Positions 37,314 to 47,341 of a DNA stretch of 64,000 nucleotides are shown here, piece by piece (position 1 is the stretch's first letter; the number at the start of each line of letters is the position of its first letter). Made by a program: the position numbers and the translations under genes. The notes under the pieces are model-generated. The model saw only the letters and a program-made list of their open reading frames with translations, was not told the DNA's origin and did no database searches. The stretch lies in assembly GCF_040939455.1 (NCBI RefSeq), contig NC_134110.1:101523001-101587000 (forward strand), in the 5' to 3' direction. The stretch is from Microcebus murinus. Taxonomy: Eukaryota > Chordata > Mammalia > Primates > Cheirogaleidae.

Positions 37314-38389
37314 CTCCTAATAAATAGGGTAAGTCCTGGTATAAATCAATAATGAATAAAAATAATAAATATCTTAGAAATAATAGAACACTCAAAAGTT
37401 ATTGAAAGAAAATGAATGTTTCGGGTTAACAGCAATCCAGTGGTTTTATTTTTGTTTCTGTTTTGTCCTGTTCCTATCTTCTCAGTACAAGCTTACTATG
37501 AACATGGAATTCTTTGAGGAAAATAGCCCAGGGGCAGGCACAGGCCTTCTGACATTAATGAGAGCTCTGTATTCTGAGAAAATGTGCTGCCGAGGGAAAG
37601 AGAATGAGAACTTGGCCGTAGATCACATCAAAAGAGTTTAGCCAAAGATTTATGCAAAGAAATTTCATTCCAGAGTTGGCAAAGCTCTACAGAGAAAGGC
37701 CAAGCTTCTGGTGCTCTGCTGGACTGGGAGTCTGGCTTCTCTCAAACCACAGAATCAGCAAAACCAACTTTCTTTACATTTTTAAAGGAAATAGCACTCA
37801 CACTGACAACACAGGCATTATTTGAGTCCAAAGTTCATTTTAACCAAATATATAGAGTTAAACAAAATGATCTGACTTAAGTCAACAGACTGATAAGTTG
37901 CACCAGGAGAGAGTAAAGAAAATACATGTGGTTGAAAAGCCCAAGCTGGCGTTTGGGTAGAAGCTTTGCCTGGGAACACCCGGCCTCGACAGCTCACTGG
38001 ACCCACTATGCAGTCCAGAGCACAGCCTGCAGGGAGAACGAAACGGGCAATACACAATGGCTTAGTAGTTCTGCATTTAACAGAAGAGAGCATTTAATTA
38101 AACTGGAAACATTAGAGAATACAAATTGGAACAAATGTATATTTGGCTCTTTAAAGCTTATTTTTAGCTTATAAACATTTTCCTCTCTTGATGTAAAAGA
38201 TATTAAATGAATCTGGTAATTGGAAAAATCCTGTTTTACCATACATCTGTAAACTCAAGACTCTGAAATCAACATTCCCTCAAAAAAAAGGAAATCCAAG
38301 GAGGATAGAAGTGTCCAGGAAATCACCACACATTCCACCAATGTCCTTCCTTTCCCAAGCTACTGAGCCCTAAAGTGCCAACATTTTGT
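37313..38389. other. No recognised feature
   Basis: Mixed to AT-rich DNA. Short frames (up to 91 codons at 37818-38093) carry no recognisable domain. Confidence 0.45.
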
Positions 38390-39007
38390 GATCGGGAGGG
38401 AACCGTCCCACTGCAGACAGAACCGGGTCAACGTCTCACGATTACGAGGAAACGGGCCTGCGTCCTCATTAAGCACAGCGAGCTCTGGGAAACGTGACAT
38501 TTCCTACCGCATCAGCTCCAGTCGATTTCCTGTCTTTTGCGGGATACTGAAAACCCACTTAGCACATCAGCTGCGTCACTATAGACCCAGCCGTTTAAAG
38601 CTGGCCTTCCAGGCGCCCGCGGCCCGCACGCCGGCACGCCCGCACGCACGCACGCACGCACGCACGCCGGCACGCACGCACGCACGCACGCACGCGTTTG
38701 CAAGGCACCGACCGCACCGCCGCGCGCGCCAGGCTTCCACCACGCCGAACTCGGGATTGCAGCGTCCCCCTCCCGCAGTGCAGTTCCTGCTGTCTCTTAA
38801 TTCAGCTTAATTCCCAGTGCCCCCCCCCCCAAGGTCCTCAGGGCAGGACGGGCGCAGCCGGGCTGTCAGCTGACGCGGCCCGGTCAACGACCGTCCCTAG
38901 GACTCTGCTTCCGTCGCCCCAGCCCGCACTGCCTCACCCGCTTTTCCTGACGGGGAGTGGCGTGTCTCCGGCGTCGGGCCGAAGCCATGTGGCGAAAGCC
39001 GTCACCT
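38390..39007. promoter_or_regulatory. CpG-dense block (candidate CpG island)
   Basis: Many CpGs across about 600 bp, including a (CGCA)n array, 'ccgcaccgccgcgcgcgcc', a C10-C11 run at about 38821-38831, and 'ctgacgcggcccggtcaacg'. The flanks are AT-rich. No exon is recognised. Long frames here (140 and 115 codons) come from the tandem array and low stop frequency. Confidence 0.5.
38636..38695. repeat. (CGCA)n tetranucleotide array
   Basis: Runs of CGCA/ACGC interrupted by 'cgccgg' at about 38665-38670. The strand alternates pyrimidine and purine almost without break and contains CpG in every unit, so it is a strong Z-DNA candidate. Confidence 0.95.
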
Positions 39008-39062
39008 GGCTTCAGCCTCCGGAGTTGCGGGCATCACACGCGTGAGCCACTACACTTGGCTC
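39008..39062 (-). mobile_element. Alu 5'-end fragment
   Basis: 'cagcctccggagttgcggg' followed by 'cacgcgtgagccactacac' and 'ttggct' is the reverse complement of the start of an Alu-like left monomer. A second scrap, 'gtgggattacaggcttaagc', lies at about 39324-39343. They may be parts of one broken element. Confidence 0.55.
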
Positions 39063-39204
39063 ATGTTGCATTAAATGCAACTCATTTTTTGAGAATTTTA
39101 TCCAGGAGAGGGAAGAGTATAAATGAAGGAAAGGATAGGGGACAGTTGGGAAACCTGAACTCCATCGGGGGCTCTGAGAGAAGAATACCTTTCTTCCTGG
39201 GAAG

Positions 39205-39258
39205 GCCAAGAACTCTCCTCTCAAGTTGATTTATCAACTTGAGAGGAGAGTTCTTGGC
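39205..39258. repeat. Perfect palindrome: 26-bp arms, 2-bp spacer
   Basis: The left arm (39205-39230) begins GCCAAGAACTCTCC and ends AAGTTGAT. The right arm (39233-39258) is its exact reverse complement. The spacer is TT at 39231-39232. Just outside, TTTCTT (39190-39195) and AAGAAA (39259-39264) could extend the pairing with a 9-nt bulge on the left. No repeat family explains it. RNA from either strand would fold into an uninterrupted hairpin. Confidence 0.97.
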
Positions 39259-39264
39259 AAGAAA

Positions 39265-39685
39265 TAAGTGTATAATATAAGCAGATTATTTCCAGAATAA
39301 AATTCTTTCTGTTCTGATATTTGTGGGATTACAGGCTTAAGCACAGGTCACCCCCACCTCAACACATATCCTTTAAAATAAAGCTTAGAAGAAGGTAACA
39401 AATAATACCCAGAACTCTGGAAACACTTCACATTAAGGAGAGACACCCAGTGAGGAGACAGATCTTTCTAGAACATAGCAAAGAAAACCTACCAGCCATC
39501 CTATTTTTAAATGTGGACATACTCCAAGGATTACCATATCATGAGGAAATAGAGAATCATGAATGATGATTATAAAAACTCAGTAAAACAAAAAAGCTCA
39601 TGGTGGAGGAGACATATTTTGGTAGAGAATGCTTTGAAAGATCTCTAACTAGAATATTCAAAAAAACTTAAGAATTTTTTTCACC
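39265..39685. other. No recognised feature apart from an Alu scrap
   Basis: AT-rich sequence leading to the tail of a reversed L1. The only repeat signal is the short Alu-like phrase at 39324-39343. Confidence 0.45.
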
Positions 39686-40190
39686 ATACCTTTTATTTTA
39701 TTTTATTTTATTTTATTTTATTTTTATTTAAGCATATTATGGGTGCACAAATGTTTAGTTTACATGTGTTGCCTTTCCCCCTCTTCCCCTCCAGAGTCAG
39801 AGCTTCAAGCCTGTCCATCCCCCAGTTGGTGCGCATTGCACTCATTATGTATGTATATACCCATCCCCACCACCCCCCTCCCACCTGCCTGATGCCCGAT
39901 AAATGTTATTCCTATATGTCCACTTAGGTGTTGATCAATTAATACCAATTTGCTGGTAAGTACATGTGGTGCTTATTTTTCCATTCTTGAGATACTTTGC
40001 TTAGTAGAATGGGTTCCAGCTGTATCCGAAAATACAAGAGGTGCTATATCACCATTGTTTCTTATAGCTGAATAGTACTCCATAGTGTACATATACCACA
40101 TTTTATTAATCCATTTATGTATTGATTGGCACTTGGATTGTTTCCACATTTTTTCAATTGTGAATTGTGCTGCTATAAATATTCGAGTGA
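39686..40190 (-). mobile_element. L1 3' segment of a 5'-inverted (twin-primed) insertion
   Basis: Starts at the left with the reversed tail, (TTTTA)n at about 39691-39727. It continues through the 3' UTR and the end of ORF2 on the minus strand up to the 'actcgaatatttatagcag' position of ORF2 (reverse of about 40167-40190). It joins directly to a plus-strand L1 piece at 40191. Confidence 0.92.
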
Positions 40191-40320
40191 CTGCAAACTA
40201 GTGCAACCTTTATGGAAAGGAATATGGAGATACCTTAAAGCGATACAAGTAGATCTACCATTTGATCCAGCAATCCCATTACTGGGCATCTACCCAAAAG
40301 AACAAAAGACACCCTATTAA
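40191..40320 (+). mobile_element. Inverted 5' segment of the same L1
   Basis: 'gcaaactagtgcaacc', 'gatccagcaatcccattactgg' and 'tctacccaaaagaacaaaag' belong to ORF2 immediately upstream of the position where the minus-strand part begins. Only about 20 ORF2 bases are lost at the joint. Opposite orientation of adjacent ORF2 segments is the signature of twin priming. No clear target-site duplication was found. Confidence 0.88.
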
Positions 40321-41499
40321 AAAAACAATTTTTAATAAAATAAGAATAGGATTAAGAGAATACTCAAAGATTTTGAAGGACTTTTCAAAAGTTAAGAATA
40401 TAATTGCAAAAATAAAAAATTTAAATACAAGGCCTTTTACAAACAAAGTAACAAAATTTTCCAGAATGCAGAGAATAATAATATCAAGTAACAAAAAAAT
40501 AAAATAAAAAAAATAATATCAAGCAACAAAGATAATTAGAGGGTAAAATAGACATACAAGATCCAGCTGCAGGAGCAATGTCAGACAATGGATAGTTTTA
40601 GGAAGGGAGAACATAGAAAATGAAGAGAAGAAATTATCAAGAAAATAATAAGGAGCAATTTCCTGGAACTTAAAAATCACAATGATTTTCAAATTCTAGG
40701 GAGTCAGAAATTTACAAAAACTCCATACCTGGAAAGCAGCTGGTAGGGATCCACTGGACTATGTAGACCTCTGCAGGAAAGGTATCCAGGGGAAGAGGGG
40801 ATCCAAGCAACAGTTAAGAGAACTAGTATGACAGGAAACCTTGAGAATAGGATAAGGGACATGTTTCTTTTGTCAAGGAGGAAAATTAATTAACTAGAAA
40901 TTAAAAAAGAAAAAAAAAACCCAAATCAATAACTAAAGTCCAAAACAATATAAGAGTGTCATGGGAAAGACCAAGAGCATGATTGAAAAAAGAAGATAAG
41001 TATAGGGCTACTGTTTAAATTTAGAAAAGTAACATAGTATAACTAAAAACAATACCATCAAACATTCTTAAGAAGAGAACGGTTAAGCAAATTCTCATCT
41101 TTCATTGTAGGAAGGCAAGAGATATTATCTATAGTTGATAAATCAGTCTATAATAGACTGAATAAATTACATGTTATTATTTTCTTTCTCTGAGAGATTC
41201 CATTAAAATTATAAACAAAAGAATAAAAAATTAATCTGACAAAGAGTATCGGGAGAGGGACCATAAGTAGAATGGATTAACTGGAGGCTGCACACAGAAC
41301 CCCAGTTTCCTTTAACAAAACATAAACGGGTAAGGGGTTGCCCTCCTCTGCCCCCAAAGGAATTCAGAGGAATTCTTCTCTACAAAGCTCTAATTCCATT
41401 AAGGAAAAGACTTCCATATTTTGGCATTTATGGATCACCCAGCAGTGATCCATAAAGACACCCTAAAGACACATAAGGTCCCTCAAAGCTGGAGGGCAA
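40321..41499. other. A-rich region, possibly very old L1
   Basis: A-rich to about 40550. From about 40600 phrases such as 'agggagaacatagaaaatgaagagaag' and 'aataaggagcaatttcctggaac' suggest an old L1 part on the plus strand, but the match is too weak to set limits. Confidence 0.35.
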
Positions 41500-41897
41500 T
41501 GTCGGCAGGCAAGGATTTAAAGTTACTGTAAAGCTACTGCAATCAAGACAGTTTTGTATTAGCATAACAATAGGCATATAGATTAATGGAAGACTTAAGA
41601 AGTAGGTCTATACTTCTCTGGGTGATAGATTTTTAACAAGCACCAAGGTAATTCAATATATAAAGGATAGTCTTTTCAAAAAAATGGTGCTGGAACAATT
41701 GTATATACATATGCAGGCATAGAAATAAAATTTAAAATGAACCTTGACCCTTACCTCAAACCAAATAGAAAAATTAACTTGAAATTGATCATAGACTAAA
41801 ACTTAAGGATAAACTATTAAACTGTGAAGAGAAAAATATGGTAAAATATATCCATGAAGTGGGGGTAAAAAGATTTTTAGTTAGAACACAAAAAGTA
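41500..41897 (+). mobile_element. Old L1 ORF2 fragment
   Basis: Collinear phrases from the ORF2 part after the reverse transcriptase: 'ctactgcaatcaagacag', 'atatagattaatgg', 'aaaaaatggtgctggaacaa', 'cttgacccttacctcaaacc' and 'aaaattaacttgaaattgatc'. It ends at an Alu insertion. I do not see L1 resume beyond the Alu. Confidence 0.8.
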
Positions 41898-42252
<355 letters not shown>

Positions 42253-42253
<1 letters not shown>

Positions 42254-42534
42254 ACTTGTTTGTGAAACCACAAGCCAAGGTAACAGCTAAAATAAGAGCT
42301 GCTAATATAATGTAAACACTATGTATATCATAGCTACCTTTCTTAGTCACACTTTATCTTATCCTTGATTCTATATTCATCATTCTTATGCTTTTTTAAA
42401 AATACAGCTATACCACATGTATGTTTTTGCTGGATAATATACTGTTTAGTTTTTCTTGGTTTGAGATTTCATAAAAATAATACTTTCTACATTTTTCAGA
42501 ATTTTGTTTTTAATCATTCAACCCTATATTTGTA
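42253..42534. other. AT-rich, nothing recognised
   Basis: AT-rich DNA downstream of the Alu tail. No continuation of the L1 on the Alu's left side is visible. Confidence 0.45.
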
Positions 42535-42720
42535 ATATTTTTTTCTGGAGAAGTCCAGATAGTAAATATTTTAGCCTTTGTGAACTGTATGGTCTCTGTC
42601 ACAACTACTCAACTCTTCTGTTTTAGTAGCAAAAAAGCCATGGACGATACATAAACAAATGGGCTTGGCTGTGCTTGTTATTTATAAAAACATGCAGTCT
42701 AGGGAACTGGCCTAGGTACA
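42535..42720 (-). mobile_element. hAT-type MITE fragment
   Basis: 'ccagatagtaaatattttagcc', 'gtgaactgtatggtctctgtcac', 'actactcaactct', 'gccatggacgatacataaac' and 'gggcttggctgtg' occur in the order of a very common mammalian hAT MITE whose name I cannot give with certainty. Truncated. Confidence 0.65.
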
Positions 42721-42792
42721 CCTGCACCAGAGTGTAAGGCAGGTGAGCAGGATGTTTACCTTGTTGAATATAGTGTTACCAGAAACAGCCTA

Positions 42793-42872
42793 GCGCGTCC
42801 GGAAAGTATCCCGCCACGTGCTATGTTCTTGCTGTGTTAACAACAGCTGGGTTACTTTCTGGACAGCCCTCG
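42793..42872. mobile_element. 80-bp mariner-like MITE
   Basis: The left end contains GTCCGGAAAGTATCCC (42797-42812). The right end, read on the other strand, starts CGAGGGCTGTCCAGAAAGTA and continues ACCC, so 14 of 16 positions of the shared block agree. TA lies at 42791-42792 and 42873-42874. The left end appears to lack about 4 bp of the terminus. No coding capacity; the size is like the human 80-bp MADE1 mariner MITE, but the sequence is different. Confidence 0.8.
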
Positions 42873-42874
42873 TA

Positions 42875-43779
42875 CGTTCATTCATCTTGGTAACATCTCT
42901 CTCTGAATAGTTCCTTGAAATAAATTATTAGGAGAAGGATTGTTGGAACAAAGAGTGTGCAGTCACGAAGTATATTTCCAAAATTTAACCTACCTCTTAA
43001 AAGTTTACCTTGTTTATTTATAGCAGAGATATACAACAGTGCCCATTTCCTCATGCTGTTATCAAAATTGATGGTTATCAATTCCTGCTACCTTTGCCTT
43101 CCTCAGTGAAGAAAAATGAAAACCTACTATTTTATTTAAAAACTTTATTAGCAATAAAGTTGACCCCATTCTAAAATACTAATATGTTGCTGGTATTCTA
43201 TTGTGAAGTAAATCTTCACATCGTTTGTTTGTTTTCCCATTCAATCTGTTTCTTAATGATTTGTTAGGATTGTTAGTAATCGAAATTAAGACCAAACATA
43301 TGTCAAAGGATGAGGAGTCATCATTCAAAATATGAAATGAAAACCTGAAGTTCTTGCTTACTACAATAAGGAAGAGTGAGATAAGTCGGGTTACTGTCAC
43401 GAGATTTGCATTCAGCAGTGCCTGACATGCACTCATTGTCAGTGCCTGACATTGCATTCAGAAAGCCCATCCCGGACATGCTGACGGCAGGAACACTGGG
43501 TCTCACTGATTGGTTGGCTTGCAAAAGTCTATTTCCTGACAGGCGACTTGTCTTTGATCCATGGAACATATAATGGATTCTTCTGGCTGCTTGCTATCAT
43601 GGCTAAAGAAAAATCAGTTTTTTGTTTTTGTTTGATAAGAAAGTTTAAAGTTTTAGGTAGACAAATTAATTATTGTTTTACTTTTTAATTATTGATTTTA
43701 CTGTCACATTTTTCATGAATGTCCTTCGCCTCCATTTTTATGGAAAAAAATTCATTTTCTTTTAAAGTGTTCAGAGTGG
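42875..43779. other. No recognised transposon; block duplication at 43407-43461
   Basis: TGCATTCAG followed by CAGTGCCTGACAT (43407-43428) is followed 11 bp later by CAGTGCCTGACAT and then TGCATTCAG (43440-43461): the same two blocks in swapped order. The rest shows nothing recognisable. Confidence 0.5.
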
Positions 43780-44266
43780 TTTATTTAAATATATTTTTAT
43801 CAATATATAATAATTGTATATATTTATAGGGTATATGTGATATTTTGATACATGCATGTAATATATAATGATCAAGTCAGAGTAGTTAGGGTATTCATCA
43901 CCTTAAACATTTATTATTTTTGTGTTAGGAACAATAGCTCCTCTATGTATTTTGAAATATACAATAAATTGTTGGTGTGCTATCTTTGCTACTATCAAAC
44001 ACTAGAACTTAGTCTTTCTCTGTAGCTGTATGTTTGTATCCACTAACCAAACTCTCTTCAACCCTAGCACTCCTAGCCTTTGGTAATTAACATTCTCCTC
44101 TCTAACTCCATGACATCAACATTTTTTAGCTTCTACATATGAATGAGAACATACAATATTTGTTTTTCTGTGCCTGGCTTATTTCAGCTAACACAATAAT
44201 CACCAGTTCCATTCATGTTGCTGCAATGACAGGATTTCATTCCTTTTTATGGCTGAATGGTAGTCC

Positions 44267-44308
<42 letters not shown>

Positions 44309-45649
44309 CACATACCATATTTTATTTTTATCCATTCACATATTGATGGACACTTAGGCTGATTTCATATTTGACTATTGTGAACAGTGCTGCCATACAT
44401 ATAGGAGTGCATGTATCCCTTTGATATACTAATTTTCCTTCCTTTGGATAAATAGTCACTAGTGGAATTGCTGGATCTGATAGTAATGCTATTTTTAGTT
44501 TTTTTGAGAAATCTCCATACTTTTTTCCATAAGGGCTATGCTAATTTACATTCCCACCAACAATGGATGAGTTTGTATTTCTCTACATTCTTGCCAGTAT
44601 TTGTTTTTTTTTTGTTTTTTTTTTTTTTTGTCTTTTTGATAATAGCCATTATAACTGGAGTAAAATGATATCTCATTGTGGCTTTTTTTTCTTTTGCATT
44701 TCCCTGATGATTACGGATGTTGTGCATTTTTTTTTATATACCTGTTGAACATTTGTAGGTCTTCTTGTGAGAAATAACTAATCATGTCCTCTGCCCACTT
44801 TTTAATGGGATTATTATTTTTTTTTTTTTGCTGTTGAGTTCCTTGTATATGTACGATATTAGTCTCTTGTCAGATGAAAAGCTTGCAAATATTTTCTCTC
44901 ATTCTTAAGGTTGTGTCTTTACTCTTTTGTTTCCTTTGTTGTGCAGAAGACATTTAGTTTAATGTAGTCCCATTTGTCTATTTTATTTTTGATGCTAATG
45001 CTTTCGAATTGTTAGCCATACAATTTTTGGCTAACCCAATGTCCTGAAGCATTTCTTCTATATATTCTTCAATAGTTTATAATTTCGGGTATTACATTTA
45101 AGTTTTTAATTGATTTTGAGTTGATTTTTGTATATGATGAGAGATAGACATCCAGTTTCTTTCTTCTGCATACGAATAGCCAGTTTGCCCAGCATCATTT
45201 TTTGAAGAGGGTGTCTTTTCCCCAATTTATGTTCTTAGAACCTATGTAAAAAATCAGTTGGCTGTAAATTTGTGGATTAATTTCTAAGTTCTCTGTTCTG
45301 TTCTGTTGGTCAACATGTCTTTTGAATACCAATAAAAAAGACACATTGTGTTTATTATACCCTCATAGTATATTTTGAAGTCAGGTAGTGTGATTCCTCT
45401 ATCTTTGTTCTTTTTGCTCAGGATTGCTTTGGCTATTCAGGATCTTTTGTGGTTCGATACAAATTTTGGGGTTTTTTTTTTTTCTAGCTCAGTGAAAAAT
45501 TTCATTGATATTTTGATGCAAATTACTTCTAACCTATAGATTGCCTTGAGTGGTATGATGATTATAACAATATTAATTATTCTAATCCATGAGCATGGAA
45601 TGTCTTTATATTTGCCTGTGTCCTCTTCAATATTTTTCATCAGCGTTTT
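43780..45649 (-). mobile_element. L1-A (outermost of three nested L1s), 3' part
   Basis: Minus-strand L1 3' UTR and ORF2 C-terminal half; the 3' end is to the left. It contains a (TG)n run at about 44269-44304. A 67-codon minus-strand frame at 45437-45640 matches ORF2 around 'PCSWIRIINIV'. It stops at TCATCAGCGTTTT (45637-45649), which is duplicated at 55146-55158, where L1-A resumes. It is the oldest and most diverged of the three. Confidence 0.92.
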
Positions 45650-47097
45650 TTCTTAATTTCAAAATATTAATTGGGTACAAATGTATTTAATACATGGATA
45701 GATTTTATAATGCTTAAGTAAGGGTCATCAGTGTGCCCATCACCGGAATTGTGTTCACTGTACCTTTTACATAGGTTTATATCCCTCCTTTCTTCTCCCT
45801 TCCCCCTTCTTGATTTCCAATGATTTTTACTTCTCTCTGTGCCCATTGATTAGTTCAAAATAATTAGAGAGTACATGTGGTGTTTGTTTTTCATTACTGG
45901 GATGCTTTACTTAGAATAATGGTCTCCAGTTCCATTCAATTGCTGCAAAACTCATTATTTCATTACTTCTCATGGTGAGTAGTACTCCAGAGTATACATA
46001 TACCACATTTTTTTATCCACTCATGAATTGATGGGCTCTTAGGTTGATTCCCCATCTTTGAAGTTGTGAATTGTGCTGAAATAAACATTTGAGTGCACAT
46101 ATTCTTTTGAAAAATGACTTATTTTCCTTTGGGAAACCCAATAGTGGGAATGCTGGGTTGAATGGTAACTCTACATTTATTTCAATGGGGAATCTCCATA
46201 CCATTTTTCATTGAGTTGGACCAATTTGCAGCCCCATTGATAGTATATAAGCATTCCTTTCTCTCTGCATCCACACCAGCATCTACTGATTTTGACATTT
46301 TAATATAGCCGTTTTGAAAGGGATAAGGTGATGTGTCATTGTGGTTTTAATTTGCGTTTCCCTGATTATTAGTGACATTAAGCATTTTTTAATGTATTTG
46401 TTAACCATTTGTCTATTTTCTTTTCAAAAACTTCTGTTTATGCTTTTTGCCCACTTTTTAATGGGGTTGTTCATTTACTTCTTGCTGATTTATTTCAGTT
46501 CTTTGTAGATTCTGGGTATTCATCCTTCATTGGACATATAGTTTGCAAATATTTTCTCCCATTCTGTAGGTCATCTACTTGCTTTGTTGATTGTTTTCTT
46601 TGCTGTACAGAAGCTTTTTAATCAAGTCCCCTTTATTTATTTATGTTGTTACTGACCTTTGGGGTCTTCGTCATAAATTCTTTGCATAGGCTGATGTATA
46701 GAAGAGTTTTTCTACATTTTCTTCTAGAATTTTTATGATTTTATGCCTTCTATTAAAGTGTTTTATCCATTGTGAATTAATTTCGTGAGTGGTAAGTGAT
46801 AGGGGTCCTGTTTCATTCTTCTGCATGTGGCTATCCAGCTTTTTCCCAGCACCATTTATTGAACAAGTGTTTCCTTTTCCCAATATACAGTGTTGTCTGC
46901 TTTGTCAAAGATCAGTTGGTTGCAGGTGGATAATTTTATATCTGGGTCCTCTGTTCCATTTCATTGGTCTATGTCTCTACTTTATGCCAATAATATACTG
47001 TTTTGTTTACTATAGCCTTATAGTATAATTTATAGTCTGGTAGTGTGATGCCTCCTGATTTGTTCCTTTTGTTTAAGATTATTATGACTATTTGGGC
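45650..47097 (-). mobile_element. L1-B (middle L1), 3' UTR and ORF2 C-terminal part
   Basis: Its 3' end lies at 45650 next to the target duplication. It passes through the 3' UTR and ORF2 C-terminus, with frames such as 63 codons at 46013-46204 and 70 codons at 46671-46883 matching L1 ORF2, up to the ORF2 segment around 'SGGI'. There L1-C interrupts it. The 5' part of L1-B is at 53690-55145. Confidence 0.9.
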
Positions 47098-47341
47098 TTT
47101 TTTTATTTATTTTTATTATTATTTTCTTTTATTTCAGCATATTATGGGGGTACAGATTTTAAGGTTTCAATAAATGCCCATTTTCCCCCTCCCCCCAAAA
47201 GTCTGAGTCTCCATCATGACCATCCCCCAGATGGTGCACATCTCACTCATTATGTATGTATATACCCGCCCCCCTCCCCCGTCCCACCTGCCCAATACCC
47301 TATTACTGTAGTACCTATGTGTCCACTTAGGTGCTATTCAG
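47098..47341 (-). other. L1-C 3' UTR and A-rich tail
   Basis: On the minus strand this follows the ORF2 stop and contains a G-rich stretch (C-rich on plus at 47260-47290), a usual L1 3' UTR feature, before the interrupted A-rich tail. Confidence 0.85.

Noticed and set aside
37177..37395. 72-codon minus-strand frame with Cys-Val repeats
   Set aside because: Encoded by the CA microsatellite and the reversed 7SL-type monomer.
38388..38810. 140-codon frame with Ala-Arg-Thr-His repeats
   Set aside because: Translation of the (CGCA)n array within a CpG-rich block.
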